A stretch of 39,243 nucleotides of DNA from Acidobacteria bacterium RIFCSPLOWO2_02_FULL_67_21 (GCA_001767195.1 MEKU01000048.1:23649-62891), one strand, 5' to 3'. Counted from the first letter of the stretch, positions 15,335 to 23,140 are shown. A program made the numbers and translations. Notes: generated from the sequence alone by a model not told the origin.

Positions 15335-16336
15335 TCAGAGGCGGATATCACGCAGCACCTGGGCCGCCTCCTCCGGCGACGTCGGGTTCAGGTAGAAGCC
15401 GGTCGCCCACTCGAAGCCGGCAATCTTGGTCAGCTTCGGGATGATCTCGACGTGCCAGTGGTAATAGTCCCCGGCCGGCTCCCCCACCGGCGCGCTGTGA
15501 ATCAGCAGGTTGTACGGCGGCATCCGCAGCGCCTGGTTCATCCGCCGGAGGATGTCCCCGAGCAGGCGCGCCAGCGACGCCAGCTCGTGCCGCGGCGAGT
15601 CCTCGAAGAGCGCCTGGTGCCGGCGCGGCAGCAGCCACGTCTCGAACGGAAACCGGGACGCGTACGGCGCCAGCGCCACCACGTCGCCGTTCTCCGCAAT
15701 GAGCCGCCCGCCGTCGCCCAGCTCCTGCCGGAGGATGTCGCAGAAGACGCAGCGCTCCTTCGTCTGGAAGTGCGACCGCGCGCCGTCGACCTCGTCGCGC
15801 ACCTCGCGCGGCACGATCGGCAGCGCGATGAGCTGCGTGTGCGAGTGGTCGAGCGAGGCGCCGGCCGCGGCACCATGGTTCTTGAAGATGATCATGTAGC
15901 GGAACCGTTGATCCCGCTTCAGATCCTGCACCCGTTCCGCCGCCGCGCGAAGCACCTGCTCCACCGCCTCGTCGCCGAGCGTCGCGAGGGTACCCTCGTG
16001 GCGCGGCGACTCGATGATGACCTCGTGCGCGCCGATCCCATTCATCTTGTCGAAGAGCCCCTCGGCCTGCCGCTCGAGCGCCCCCTCGACCCGCAGCACC
16101 GGAAACTGGTTCGGCACGACCCGCAGCGTCCAGCCGGCCGTGTCCGGACCGGTGCCGTTCCGCCCGTACGCCAGCAGCTCCTTCGGCGTCATCTGCTCGT
16201 GCCCTTCGCAGAAGGGACACGAGGCGTCGGGCGCAATCTGCACCGACTCGAGACGGAAGTCGCCCGGGCGCTTCCGCCGCTCCGTCGAGATGATCACCCA
16301 GCGGCCGGTGACCGGATCCTTGCGCAGCTCACTCAT
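15335..16336 (-). CDS. galT: Galactose-1-phosphate uridylyltransferase
   Basis: 333 residues, near the family norm. It transfers UMP between UDP-glucose and galactose-1-phosphate in the Leloir pathway through a His-UMP intermediate. The active-site motif DHSHTQ is at 163-168 with His166 as the expected nucleophile. CPFC (40-43) and CVFC (196-199) are metal-site cysteine pairs, and YYHWHVEIIP is the second HIT-type motif. The start overlaps the yraN stop by four bases (ATGA), so the two are coupled. No galK or galE is in the window. A related HIT-family ADP-sugar phosphorylase is a possible alternative activity. Confidence 0.92.
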   Translation of the reverse strand: MSELRKDPVTGRWVIISTERRKRPGDFRLESVQIAPDASCPFCEGHEQMTPKELLAYGRNGTGPDTAGWTLRVVPNQFPVLRVEGALERQAEGLFDKMNGIGAHEVIIESPRHEGTLATLGDEAVEQVLRAAAERVQDLKRDQRFRYMIIFKNHGAAAGASLDHSHTQLIALPIVPREVRDEVDGARSHFQTKERCVFCDILRQELGDGGRLIAENGDVVALAPYASRFPFETWLLPRRHQALFEDSPRHELASLARLLGDILRRMNQALRMPPYNLLIHSAPVGEPAGDYYHWHVEIIPKLTKIAGFEWATGFYLNPTSPEEAAQVLRDIRL

Positions 16337-16698
16337 GCCGTGAATGCATTCGTGTAGACCTCAATTGTCGGCCGGCCGCCCTCGAAGTCGATCGCCACCA
16401 CGTCGAACCGGCACGGCGTGTCGTGCAGCCGGTGGCGCGCCACGAACTCGCTTGCCATCCGGACGAGGCGCCGCTGCTTCCAGGCCGTCACCGCCGCGCC
16501 GCCGCTGCCATACCTGCCGCCGTGCCGCGCCTTCACCTCGACGAACACGACCGCCGTCCCATCGCGGGCCACGATGTCGATTTCGCCATGGCGGGATCGA
16601 TAGCGCCGGGCCAGAACTGCGTACCCGCGCCGCTGCAGCTCGCAGCACGCGAGATCCTCGCCCATTTTACCGAGGATTTGACGGCCGTCGGTGGACAT
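16333..16698 (-). CDS. yraN: YraN/UPF0102-family putative endonuclease
   Basis: 121 residues from ATG 16698; a TTG six codons upstream is less likely. The YraN signature is clear: LGKMGEDLACCELQRRGY, then RYRSRHGEIDIVARDG and VVFVEVKARHG, which give the E-x(n)-D-x(n)-ExK residues of the PD-(D/E)XK nuclease fold. The family is widespread and often lies near rnhB or tRNA-related genes; its role is not settled. It overlaps galT by four bases and follows the aminotransferase after 45 bases that contain a palindromic repeat. Confidence 0.92.
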   Translation of the reverse strand: MSTDGRQILGKMGEDLACCELQRRGYAVLARRYRSRHGEIDIVARDGTAVVFVEVKARHGGRYGSGGAAVTAWKQRRLVRMASEFVARHRLHDTPCRFDVVAIDFEGGRPTIEVYTNAFTA

Positions 16699-16721
16699 TG
16701 CGGCCGAAGGTCGCAAACGCC

Positions 16722-16748
16722 GGGCCGACCTGAAGGTCGGCCCCTACG
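16722..16748. repeat. CGTAG-type palindromic repeat (copy B); supplies the aminotransferase stop
   Basis: GGGCCGACC (16722-16730), TGAA and GGTCGGCCC (16735-16743) form a 9-bp stem, followed by CTACG (CGTAG on the minus strand). The TAG inside it (16744-16746) is the stop codon of the aminotransferase gene, so the repeat spans the gene end. Confidence 0.7.
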
Positions 16749-18114
16749 CATGCCTCGGGATCGCCCCGAGCGCTTCGTCGAGGATCTCGACGGCGATGTC
16801 GGCCTGCTGCCGCCTGAGGATGAGCGGCGGCGAGAGCCGGACGGCGTTGCGACCCGCCCCAAGGACGAGCAGGCCGCGCGTGAAGCACTCCTGCACGAGC
16901 GCGTTGCGTTCGGTGGTGGCCCGCTCCTTCGTCGCGCGATCGCGCACGAGCTCAACGCCGATCATCAGCCCGCGCCCGCGCACGTCGCCTACGATCGCGT
17001 GCTTTTCCATCAGCGCCTTCAGCCCGGCCATCAGATGCGCGCCCACTGTCTGCGCGTTCCGCACCAGCTCGTCGCGAAGCAGCCGGATCGTGGCCAGCGC
17101 CGCCGCGCACGCCACCGGGTTGCCGCCAAACGTGCTGGCGTGCGACCCGGGCGGCCACGACATGACCTCCGACCGCGCCGTCGCCACGCCGAGCGGCAGC
17201 CCCGACGCGATCCCCTTGCCGATCGTCACGATGTCGGGCTCGACGCCCACGTGCTCGGTCGCAAACATGCGTCCCGTGCGCCCCATCCCCGACTGCACCT
17301 CATCCACGATCAGCAGGATGCCGTGCCGCGCGGTCAGCTCGCGCAGCTCCTGCAGGAACGCGTCGGGCGGCACGATATACCCGCCCTCGCCCTGAATCGG
17401 CTCGACGATGACCGCGGCCACTTCGTCGGGCGCCACGAGGTGCACGAACAGCTGCTGCTCGATGAAGCGGATGCTCTCGGCGGCGCACGCGTCCGGAGAT
17501 CCGGTCCACCGGTACGGATCCGGATAGGGCGCGTGATAGACGCCCGGCACCATCGGCGCAAACCCTTTGCGCTGCGCGACCTTGCTCGCCGTGACCGCCA
17601 GCGAACCCATCGACCGGCCGTGAAACGCGCCCAGGAACGCGATGATGTGCTGGCGCCTGGTGTAGTACTTGGCCAGCTTGAGGGCCGCCTCATTGGCCTC
17701 CGTGCCGGAGTTGCCGAAAAAGGAGCGGCACGCGCCCCGCATCGGCGCGACGGCGGCCAGTTCTTCCGCGAGCTTCACCTGCGGCTCGTAGTAGAAGTCG
17801 GTACCGGACATGTGGAGGAAGCGCCCCGCCTGGTCCACGATGGCGCGCACGACGTCGGGATGCGAGTGGCCGGTGGAGGTCACGGCAATGCCCGCCGTGC
17901 AGTCCAGGAAGACGTTGCCGTCCACGTCCTCCACGGTGGCGCCTTCTCCACGGGCGATGACGAACGGATAGTCGCGCGTGTAGGACGGCGACACGACGCG
18001 GCCGTCGCGCTCGATGATCGCCCTCGCCTTGGGGCCCGGCAGGCTCGTCCTGATGCTCGGGCCGCCGGGTCCGAAAGGACCCGGCCTACGTGAAGTATCC
18101 GTCGTCGTGCTCAT
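16744..18114 (-). CDS. Class-III PLP aminotransferase (GABA/acetylornithine type)
   Basis: 456 residues. ATG 18114 overlaps the cysS stop as ATGA, which fixes the start although the frame is open further upstream. The fold-type I class III motifs are present: GNVFLDCTAGIAVTSTGHSH, SFFGNSGTEANEAALKLAKY, AFHGRSMGSLA, VEPIQGEGGY, LLIVDEVQSGMGRTG and the PLP lysine in TIGKGIASGLPLG. IRTSLPGPKARAIIERD at the N-terminus resembles 4-aminobutyrate aminotransferases, but acetylornithine aminotransferase cannot be excluded. Residues about 9-18 are encoded by palindromic repeat C, and repeat B gives the stop codon, so both ends of the gene carry repeat DNA. Confidence 0.9.
   Translation of the reverse strand: MSTTTDTSRRPGPFGPGGPSIRTSLPGPKARAIIERDGRVVSPSYTRDYPFVIARGEGATVEDVDGNVFLDCTAGIAVTSTGHSHPDVVRAIVDQAGRFLHMSGTDFYYEPQVKLAEELAAVAPMRGACRSFFGNSGTEANEAALKLAKYYTRRQHIIAFLGAFHGRSMGSLAVTASKVAQRKGFAPMVPGVYHAPYPDPYRWTGSPDACAAESIRFIEQQLFVHLVAPDEVAAVIVEPIQGEGGYIVPPDAFLQELRELTARHGILLIVDEVQSGMGRTGRMFATEHVGVEPDIVTIGKGIASGLPLGVATARSEVMSWPPGSHASTFGGNPVACAAALATIRLLRDELVRNAQTVGAHLMAGLKALMEKHAIVGDVRGRGLMIGVELVRDRATKERATTERNALVQECFTRGLLVLGAGRNAVRLSPPLILRRQQADIAVEILDEALGAIPRHA
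18064..18090. repeat. CGTAG-type palindromic repeat (copy C) inside the aminotransferase 5' end
   Basis: GCCGGGTCC (18064-18072), GAAA and GGACCCGGC (18077-18085) form a 9-bp stem, followed by CTACG. It is translated in frame as part of RRPGPFGPGG near the start of the aminotransferase, ahead of the conserved domain. Confidence 0.7.
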
Positions 18115-19652
18115 TTCTTTTTCCAGCGCGTCCCGCCAGGATTGTCCTCGAGCAGCACGCCGAGATCGGCCAGCTGCTGCCGGACGGCATCGGCGGCGGC
18201 GAAGTCGCGCCGCTGCCGCGCCGCCTGGCGTTCCTGAATCAGCCGCTCGATCTCGTCTGCCGGAATCGGCGGCTGTGCATCCTCGGCCTGCCGGAGGCTG
18301 ACGACCCCCAGCACCCGGTCGAAGTCTTCGATCGCCTGCCGCACGGTGGCGGCGTCGGACGGGGACAACTGCCGGGCGTCGATTGCTGCATTCACATCCC
18401 GGACCAGATCGAAGACGGCGGCCAGCGCGGCCGCAGTATTCAGGTCGCTTTCGAGGGCGGACCGAAAGGTCTGGCGGGCGTGGGAAACGATGTCCGCGAT
18501 TCTCGACGGCGGGTCCGCCGGTCGATGCGATTGCGTCTCCGGCGGAACCCGCCCCACATCTGAAGGGGGATGCGGACGCGTCTCCGGCGGAACCCGCCCC
18601 ACATCTGAAGGGGGATGCGGACGCGTCTCCGGCTGGACCCGCCCTACGTCTTCCAGGCGGGCGAGAAAGTCGACGATGCGGCGGATCGCCTCCTCCGCCT
18701 GATCCATGCCGGTCCAGGTGAAGTTGAGCTGCTTGCGGTAATGCGACGAGAGCAGCAGGTAGCGGAGGGCGGATGGCCGGTGTCCGCGTGCGGCGATCTC
18801 GGCGAGCGTGTACACGTTGCCGAGCGACTTCGACATCTTCTCGCCCTCGACGAACAGGTGCTCGACGTGCACCCAGAAGCGGGCAAACGTGCGCTTCGTC
18901 GCGCCTTCGCTCTGCGCAATCTCGTTCTCGTGGTGTGGAAACACGAGGTCGATGCCGCCGGCGTGGATGTCGATCGGCGGATCGCCGAGCAGCCGCAGCG
19001 CCATGCCGGAGCACTCGATGTGCCACCCGGGGCGGCCGGGGCCCGTGCCGACGTCCCATGACGGCTCGCCGGGCCGCGCGCCCTTCCACAGCACGAAGTC
19101 GCGGGGGTTGTCCTTCGAGTACTCGTCGACGTCGACGCTCGCGCCTTCCTGCATCCCTTCGGGGTCGAGTCGCGCCAGACGGCCGTACTCCGGAAAGCTC
19201 GCGATGCGGAAGTAGATCGAGCCATCGCGGCGGTAGGTGTGCCCGTTGCGCTCGAGCGCCAGGATCACCCCGCCCATCGCGCGGAGGTTCTCCTCGTCGG
19301 TGGCGCGCGGAGTGGCCTCGGGCGTCTCCATGCCCAGGAGCTTCGCGTCGGCGCGGAACACCTCAATCCAGGGGTCCGTATACTCACGCAGCCCGACGGC
19401 CGCCTGCTGCGCGCCGGCGATCGTCTTGTCGTCGACGTCGGTGTAGTTGACGACCTGGCGCAGCTGATGTCCGCACACGTACTTCAGCGTGCGCCGGAGC
19501 ACGTCCAGGCAGACAAACGTCCGGAAGTTGCCGATGTGGGCGCGCGCGTAGACGGTCGGCCCGCAGGCATAGAAGCGGACGGTGTTGTCCCGGGCCGGCG
19601 CAAACGGCTCTTCGCGGCGCGTCAGGGTGCTGTACAGGTTCAGCATAGTCAT
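18111..19652 (-). CDS. cysS: Cysteinyl-tRNA synthetase with a repeat-derived insertion
   Basis: 513 residues, against about 460 in E. coli. The HIGH box is HIGN (39-42) and KMSKS is at 272-276. The zinc ligands are Cys30 (ACGPTVY), Cys214 (HIECSGM) and His/Glu in HHENE (240-244). The extra length is three tandem copies of a 15-residue unit (335-349, 350-364, 365-379) placed between the catalytic/stem-contact part and the helical C-terminal domain (FRSALESDLNTAAALAAVFD). All known catalytic parts are intact, so the enzyme should work. A second in-frame ATG lies two codons later. It is 12 bases downstream of ribF and overlaps the aminotransferase by four bases. tRNA-Cys is encoded about 3 kb downstream on the same strand. 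Confidence 0.95.
   Translation of the reverse strand: MTMLNLYSTLTRREEPFAPARDNTVRFYACGPTVYARAHIGNFRTFVCLDVLRRTLKYVCGHQLRQVVNYTDVDDKTIAGAQQAAVGLREYTDPWIEVFRADAKLLGMETPEATPRATDEENLRAMGGVILALERNGHTYRRDGSIYFRIASFPEYGRLARLDPEGMQEGASVDVDEYSKDNPRDFVLWKGARPGEPSWDVGTGPGRPGWHIECSGMALRLLGDPPIDIHAGGIDLVFPHHENEIAQSEGATKRTFARFWVHVEHLFVEGEKMSKSLGNVYTLAEIAARGHRPSALRYLLLSSHYRKQLNFTWTGMDQAEEAIRRIVDFLARLEDVGRVQPETRPHPPSDVGRVPPETRPHPPSDVGRVPPETQSHRPADPPSRIADIVSHARQTFRSALESDLNTAAALAAVFDLVRDVNAAIDARQLSPSDAATVRQAIEDFDRVLGVVSLRQAEDAQPPIPADEIERLIQERQAARQRRDFAAADAVRQQLADLGVLLEDNPGGTRWKKK
18516..18650 (-). repeat. Three tandem 45-bp repeats within cysS
   Basis: Units 18606-18650, 18561-18605 and 18516-18560 encode DVGRVQPETRPHPPS, DVGRVPPETRPHPPS and DVGRVPPETQSHRPA. 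The DNA contains CGTAGG or a variant next to GGCGG-GTT-CCGCC, the plan of the CGTAG palindromes elsewhere in the window. Because 45 is divisible by three, frame is kept. Confidence 0.9.
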
Positions 19653-19664
19653 TGACGAATGGGT

Positions 19665-20603
19665 CTACACGCTCAACCTCGCGAACAGCCGTTCGGCGCG
19701 CCGGCAATCCGCCTCGATCTGCGCTTTCAGGCCGTCCACATCGTCAAAGCGCCGCTCGTCGCGCAGGCGCAGCACGAACGCCAGCTGCACCGGCTTGCCG
19801 TACAGCTCTCCCTCGTATCGCAACACGTGCGTCTCGATCGTCGTCGCCGAGCCGCTGCCGAACGTCGGGTTGACACCCACGTTGGTCACGGCCGCATGCA
19901 CGACACCGTCAACCGTCAGCGTGGTCGCATAGACTCCGTGCGGCGGAATCAGCTCGTTCAGCGTTTCGAGGTTGGCGGTCGGAAAGCCGAGCTCCCGCCC
20001 GCGGTGGCTGCCTTCGACAACGGTCCCGACCAGCCCGTACGGGTGACCCAGGAGCGCCCCGGCCTCGTCGACCCTGCCCTCCGCGACCAGCCGGCGGATC
20101 CGCGTGCTGCTGACGACGAATTCCTTGTACCGCACCGGGTCGATCTTCTCCGCGCGAAAGCCGAATCGCTGGCCGAGCGTACGGAGCAGGCTGAAGTTGC
20201 CGCTGCGCTCGTGCCCGAAGAGGAAGTTCGCGCCGACCCACACCTCCGCGACGCGCAGCCACTCCACCAGCACGGTGCGGACGAACGTCTCGGGCTCCCA
20301 GCGCGACATCGCTTCGGTGAAGCGGACCACCGCCACACACCGGATGCCGGCGCGCTCCAGCTCGCCCAGCCGCTGGCCGATCGTCATCAGCAGCGGGGGG
20401 GCCTTGTCGGGCCGGACGATGCGCGGGGGGTGCGGGTCGAAGGTCATCGCCATCGGCACGCCCCCGTGCTCGGCGGCGCCGCGCTTCACGCGTTCGATGA
20501 TCTTGAGATGGCCGCGATGCAGCCCGTCGAAGTTGCCCAGGGCGAGCACCGGGTGCACGAGCCACGGCGGGCGTGGATCGTCCGGGAAGTGCAGTACGTC
20601 CAT
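19665..20603 (-). CDS. ribF: Bifunctional riboflavin kinase / FAD synthetase
   Basis: 312 residues, standard length. The N-terminal nucleotidyltransferase domain has ALGNFDGLHRGH (HxGH-like) and SSTRIRRLVAEG (the KMSKS-like ISSTxIR motif). The C-terminal flavokinase domain has GRELGFPTANL and NVGVNPTFG. It converts riboflavin to FMN and then FAD. It lies in a minus-strand run between an MBL-fold gene (six bases upstream) and cysS (12 bases downstream), probably one transcript. Confidence 0.96.
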   Translation of the reverse strand: MDVLHFPDDPRPPWLVHPVLALGNFDGLHRGHLKIIERVKRGAAEHGGVPMAMTFDPHPPRIVRPDKAPPLLMTIGQRLGELERAGIRCVAVVRFTEAMSRWEPETFVRTVLVEWLRVAEVWVGANFLFGHERSGNFSLLRTLGQRFGFRAEKIDPVRYKEFVVSSTRIRRLVAEGRVDEAGALLGHPYGLVGTVVEGSHRGRELGFPTANLETLNELIPPHGVYATTLTVDGVVHAAVTNVGVNPTFGSGSATTIETHVLRYEGELYGKPVQLAFVLRLRDERRFDDVDGLKAQIEADCRRAERLFARLSV

Positions 20604-20609
20604 CCAGGG

Positions 20610-21446
20610 CTACGACGCGTCGACCGTGACGTCGAGCACGAGGCCATCATATGCCAGTTCGACGGCCTCGGGCAGCCGCGCGCTGGTCTCGGCGTGGCCG
20701 AGATCGTGCGCCATGTGCGTCAGGTACGCGCGGCGCGGCGCGATGCGGCTGATCGCGTCGAGCGCCTCGGCCACGGTGAAATGCGTCGCGTGCTTCCTGT
20801 CCCGCAGCGCGTCAATGACCAGCGTCTCGACGCCCGCCACGAGCGGCCACGAGTCGTCCGGAATCGCGCTGCAGTCCGTCAGATACGCGACACTGCCGAA
20901 CCGGAATCCGAGAATCGGCGTCGGACCATGCCACAGAGGGACGGGGACAACGCGCAGGCCCGACACGACGAACGGGCGGCCGTCGATCTCGTGCGGCTCG
21001 ACCTTCGGGATCCCGCCTCCCTGACGCGGCACCCCATCGAAGACGTAATAGAACGTCCGGCGGATGCTCTCCCATGCCTGCGGGGCGGCGTAGCACGGAA
21101 TGGCGGCGCCCTGCACGGCGTTGAACCGGCGGATCTCGTCGAGGCCGAGGATGTGATCCGCATGGCTGTGGGTGAAGAGCACGGCGTCAATCCGGGTCAG
21201 GCCGAACGTCAGCGCCTGCTGCCGGAGGTCCGGGGACGTGTCCACGAGAATGCCGGCGCCCCGCACTCCAGGCACCCCAGGCACTTCAGGCACCTCCAAG
21301 TAGATCGACGGCCGCCAGCGCCGATCGCGCGGGTCGGTGGACCGGCACACGGCGCACGTACAGCCGATCATCGGCACGCCGGCGGACGTGCCGGTGCCAA
21401 GGAAGGTGATACGGGCGTTCACCCCTCGACTGGGCTCGGGGCTCAC
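20610..21446 (-). CDS. MBL-fold metal-dependent hydrolase (PhnP-like)
   Basis: 278 residues if started at GTG 21446, which overlaps the DUF1844 stop (GTGA); GTG 21422 is an alternative start. FLGTGTSAGVPMIGCTCAVC is typical of PhnP-like proteins, with the two cysteines of the extra zinc-binding element. FTHSHADHILGLDEIRRF is the HxHxDH metal site, followed by LTDCSAIP and LTHMAHDLGH. The group includes phosphodiesterases acting on cyclic phosphates. No phn genes are nearby, so the substrate is open. A run of 9-bp repeats (21263-21298) adds EVPEVPGVPGVRG in a loop near residue 55. Confidence 0.88.
   Translation of the reverse strand: MSPEPSRGVNARITFLGTGTSAGVPMIGCTCAVCRSTDPRDRRWRPSIYLEVPEVPGVPGVRGAGILVDTSPDLRQQALTFGLTRIDAVLFTHSHADHILGLDEIRRFNAVQGAAIPCYAAPQAWESIRRTFYYVFDGVPRQGGGIPKVEPHEIDGRPFVVSGLRVVPVPLWHGPTPILGFRFGSVAYLTDCSAIPDDSWPLVAGVETLVIDALRDRKHATHFTVAEALDAISRIAPRRAYLTHMAHDLGHAETSARLPEAVELAYDGLVLDVTVDAS
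21263..21298 (-). repeat. Four tandem 9-bp repeats in the MBL gene
   Basis: GCACTCCAG, GCACCCCAG, GCACTTCAG and GCACCTCCA follow each other on the plus strand and encode a short Val-Pro-Gly/Glu run in frame. The unit length keeps frame, and the run falls in a surface loop before the metal-binding core. Confidence 0.8.
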
Positions 21447-21766
21447 GGAATGATGATGCGGGACTTCGGCTCGGAAGACGGGGGCGTGCTGCGCGTGGCA
21501 TCGACAAACCGCAGCCGCAGCTCGTAGAGCACCGAATCGAGCATCTGCCGTTCCTCAGCGGTGAGGTTCCCCTTCGTCTTCTCGGCGATCAGCATGAGGA
21601 TGTCGATCATCTGTGCTGCCGCCGGCAGGTTCATCTCCCCCTTCTCACCGCTGACGGGGTCGGGGATGTCTCCGAAGTGCACCGCCGCTGTGTGCGCAAG
21701 CGACAGTACGAACGCTGCGAAGCTGATGCCGGACTGCTCGTCCGCGCCGGTTGTCTCGTCGGCCAT
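21443..21766 (-). CDS. DUF1844 protein
   Basis: 107 residues. The DUF1844 core is visible: ISFAAFVLSLAHTAAVHFGDIPDP followed by NLPAAAQMIDILMLIAEKTKGNLTAEERQMLDSVLYELRLRF, mostly helical. The family is common in Acidobacteriota and Deltaproteobacteria and has no known function. It is the first gene of the minus-strand run to galT and is divergent from mazG with only 41 bases between. That gap holds the palindrome ATGGTACCAT (21782-21791), which may belong to overlapping promoters. Confidence 0.9.
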   Translation of the reverse strand: MADETTGADEQSGISFAAFVLSLAHTAAVHFGDIPDPVSGEKGEMNLPAAAQMIDILMLIAEKTKGNLTAEERQMLDSVLYELRLRFVDATRSTPPSSEPKSRIIIP

Positions 21767-21807
21767 GTCTACTCAACCCGGATGGTACCATACCAGCCGG
21801 AGACGTC

Positions 21808-22635
21808 ATGGCTGAGACTGCGGAACGTAACAGCGCGGGCGCCCGGTTCGACCGCCTGGTGGAGATCATGCGCGCCCTGCGCGCGCCCGGCGGGTGCCCC
21901 TGGGACCGCGAGCAGACGCATGCCTCGCTCCGCCCGTTCGTGCTCGAGGAGACCTACGAGGTGCTGGAGGCGATTGAGGGCGGCTCTGCCGACAGCCTGC
22001 GCGAGGAGATCGGCGACTACCTGTACGAAGCCGTCTTCCTCGCGCAGATCAGCGAAGAGGCGGGCGACTTCTCGATTGGCGAGGCCGTCGACTCGATCTG
22101 CGACAAGCTCGTGCGCCGGCATCCCCACGTGTTTGCCCGGCAGCAGGGCGACGCCGACATCACGACCGCGCAGGTGCGGGAGCGGTGGGAGACGATGAAG
22201 GCGCGCGAGCGCGGAACGGATGCCGCCCGGCCGAAGACGACGCTGAGCGGGGTGCCGAAGACGCTGCCGTCGCTCCTCCGCGCGTACGAGATCAGCGCCA
22301 GGGCCGCCGCGGTCGGCTTCGACTGGGCCCGCGCCGCTGATGTGTTGAACAAGATCGAGGAGGAGGTTGCCGAGGTGCGCCGCGAGGTCGAGTCGGGCGC
22401 GACCGGCCACCTCTCGCGCGCCGAAGAGGAGATGGGCGACCTGCTCTTTGCCATCGCCAACCTCTCGCGCAAGCTCGGGATCGAACCTGAGTCGGCGCTC
22501 CGGCGCGCCAACGAGAAGTTCACGCGGCGATTCGACGCTGTTGAGGCGGCCTTTGCCGACCGCGGCCGATCGGTCCACGATGCCACGCTCCAGGAGATGG
22601 AGGAGGAGTGGCAGCGCGTGAAGGAGGCGTCCTAA
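21808..22635 (+). CDS. mazG: Nucleoside triphosphate pyrophosphohydrolase MazG
   Basis: 275 residues from ATG 21808 with GGAGA upstream. It has the tandem MazG domains of the full-length enzyme. The first has GGCPWDREQTHASLRPFVLEE, YEVLEAIEGG and REEIGDYLYEAVFLAQI (the EExxE and ExxD Mg2+ motifs); the second has KIEEEVAEVRREV and RAEEEMGDLLFAIANLSR. It hydrolyses NTPs and aberrant dNTPs to monophosphates. The TAA stop (22633-22635) shares two bases with the inverted-repeat element that follows. It converges on comEC across that element. Confidence 0.95.
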   Translation: MAETAERNSAGARFDRLVEIMRALRAPGGCPWDREQTHASLRPFVLEETYEVLEAIEGGSADSLREEIGDYLYEAVFLAQISEEAGDFSIGEAVDSICDKLVRRHPHVFARQQGDADITTAQVRERWETMKARERGTDAARPKTTLSGVPKTLPSLLRAYEISARAAAVGFDWARAADVLNKIEEEVAEVRREVESGATGHLSRAEEEMGDLLFAIANLSRKLGIEPESALRRANEKFTRRFDAVEAAFADRGRSVHDATLQEMEEEWQRVKEAS

Positions 22636-23140
22636 CCACGAAGATCACGAAGACAGCGAAGGGCACGAAAGCCTTCATTCAGACGACGATTCTCCTGAGT
22701 CCGTGCTTCAAGACCGCGACGCGGAAGTTGATCAACAGGCCGCCGCGCAATCCGGTCGTGCGCAGATATGAAATCAACTGTGCGCGGTGCACTTCGTCGA
22801 GCTTGACGACGGATTTCAGCTCCACGATGATGGCATTGCCAACGATGAGATCCACGCGCTGTCCGGCGATCTCGATGTCGCGGTACTTGACGCGCACCTG
22901 CCGCTCCGATTCGTAGGACGGACCGAGCGCCTCGAGCTCGATCTGCATGGCTTTCCGGTAAATAGACTCCAGGAAACCTGGCCCCAGTGCCCGATGGACA
23001 CGGATGGCACATCCGATGGTGGAGGACATCACGTGCTCGGCGTGTGCGTCGAGAGGCGATGGGATGCGCATACGATGTGCGGGCGATAAGCGTGATTCGT
23101 GACCTTCGTGATCTTCGTGATCTTCGTGTCCTTCGTGGTT
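22634..23140. mobile_element. Putative element: GxxExxY gene framed by inverted 9-bp repeat arrays
   Basis: Left arm 22634-22672 is AAC plus four 9-bp units (CACGAAGAT, CACGAAGAC, AGCGAAGGG, CACGAAAGC). The right arm, inverted, 23140 to 23093, is AAC plus five units (CACGAAGGA, CACGAAGAT twice, CACGAAGGT, CACGAATCA). Both ends start AACCACGAAG. The unit fits exactly between the stop codons of mazG and comEC and holds only the GxxExxY gene. The same ends occur without a gene at 27464-27552. No clear target-site duplication is seen. Mobility is inference. Confidence 0.6.
22679..23071 (-). CDS. GxxExxY protein (PD-(D/E)XK-like)
   Basis: 130 residues from ATG 23071. The name-giving motif is GFLESIY (32-38), preceded by IGCAIRVHRALGPG. 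A nuclease-like D-x(n)-ExK core follows: Asp74 in RVDLIVG and Glu84/Lys86 in IIVELKSV, then QLISYLR and GLLINFRV. This is the usual GxxExxY layout, and these proteins belong to the PD-(D/E)XK superfamily; biochemical function is unknown. The frame is open upstream to an ATG at 23143, which would add a His/Glu-rich stretch (NHEGHEDHEDHEGHE) translated from the right repeat arm. I prefer the later start but cannot exclude the longer form. Both flanks are inverted 9-bp repeat arrays. Confidence 0.88.
   Translation of the reverse strand: MRIPSPLDAHAEHVMSSTIGCAIRVHRALGPGFLESIYRKAMQIELEALGPSYESERQVRVKYRDIEIAGQRVDLIVGNAIIVELKSVVKLDEVHRAQLISYLRTTGLRGGLLINFRVAVLKHGLRRIVV

Noticed and set aside
16744-19089. 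Extended 781-residue version of the aminotransferase
   Set aside because: The extra N-terminal part is the cysS region in another frame. The ATGA overlap at 18111-18114 and the domain start support ATG 18114.
22634-22672. CRISPR-like array
   Set aside because: The units are 9 bp and contiguous, with no unique spacers, and occur as inverted pairs. No cas genes are present.
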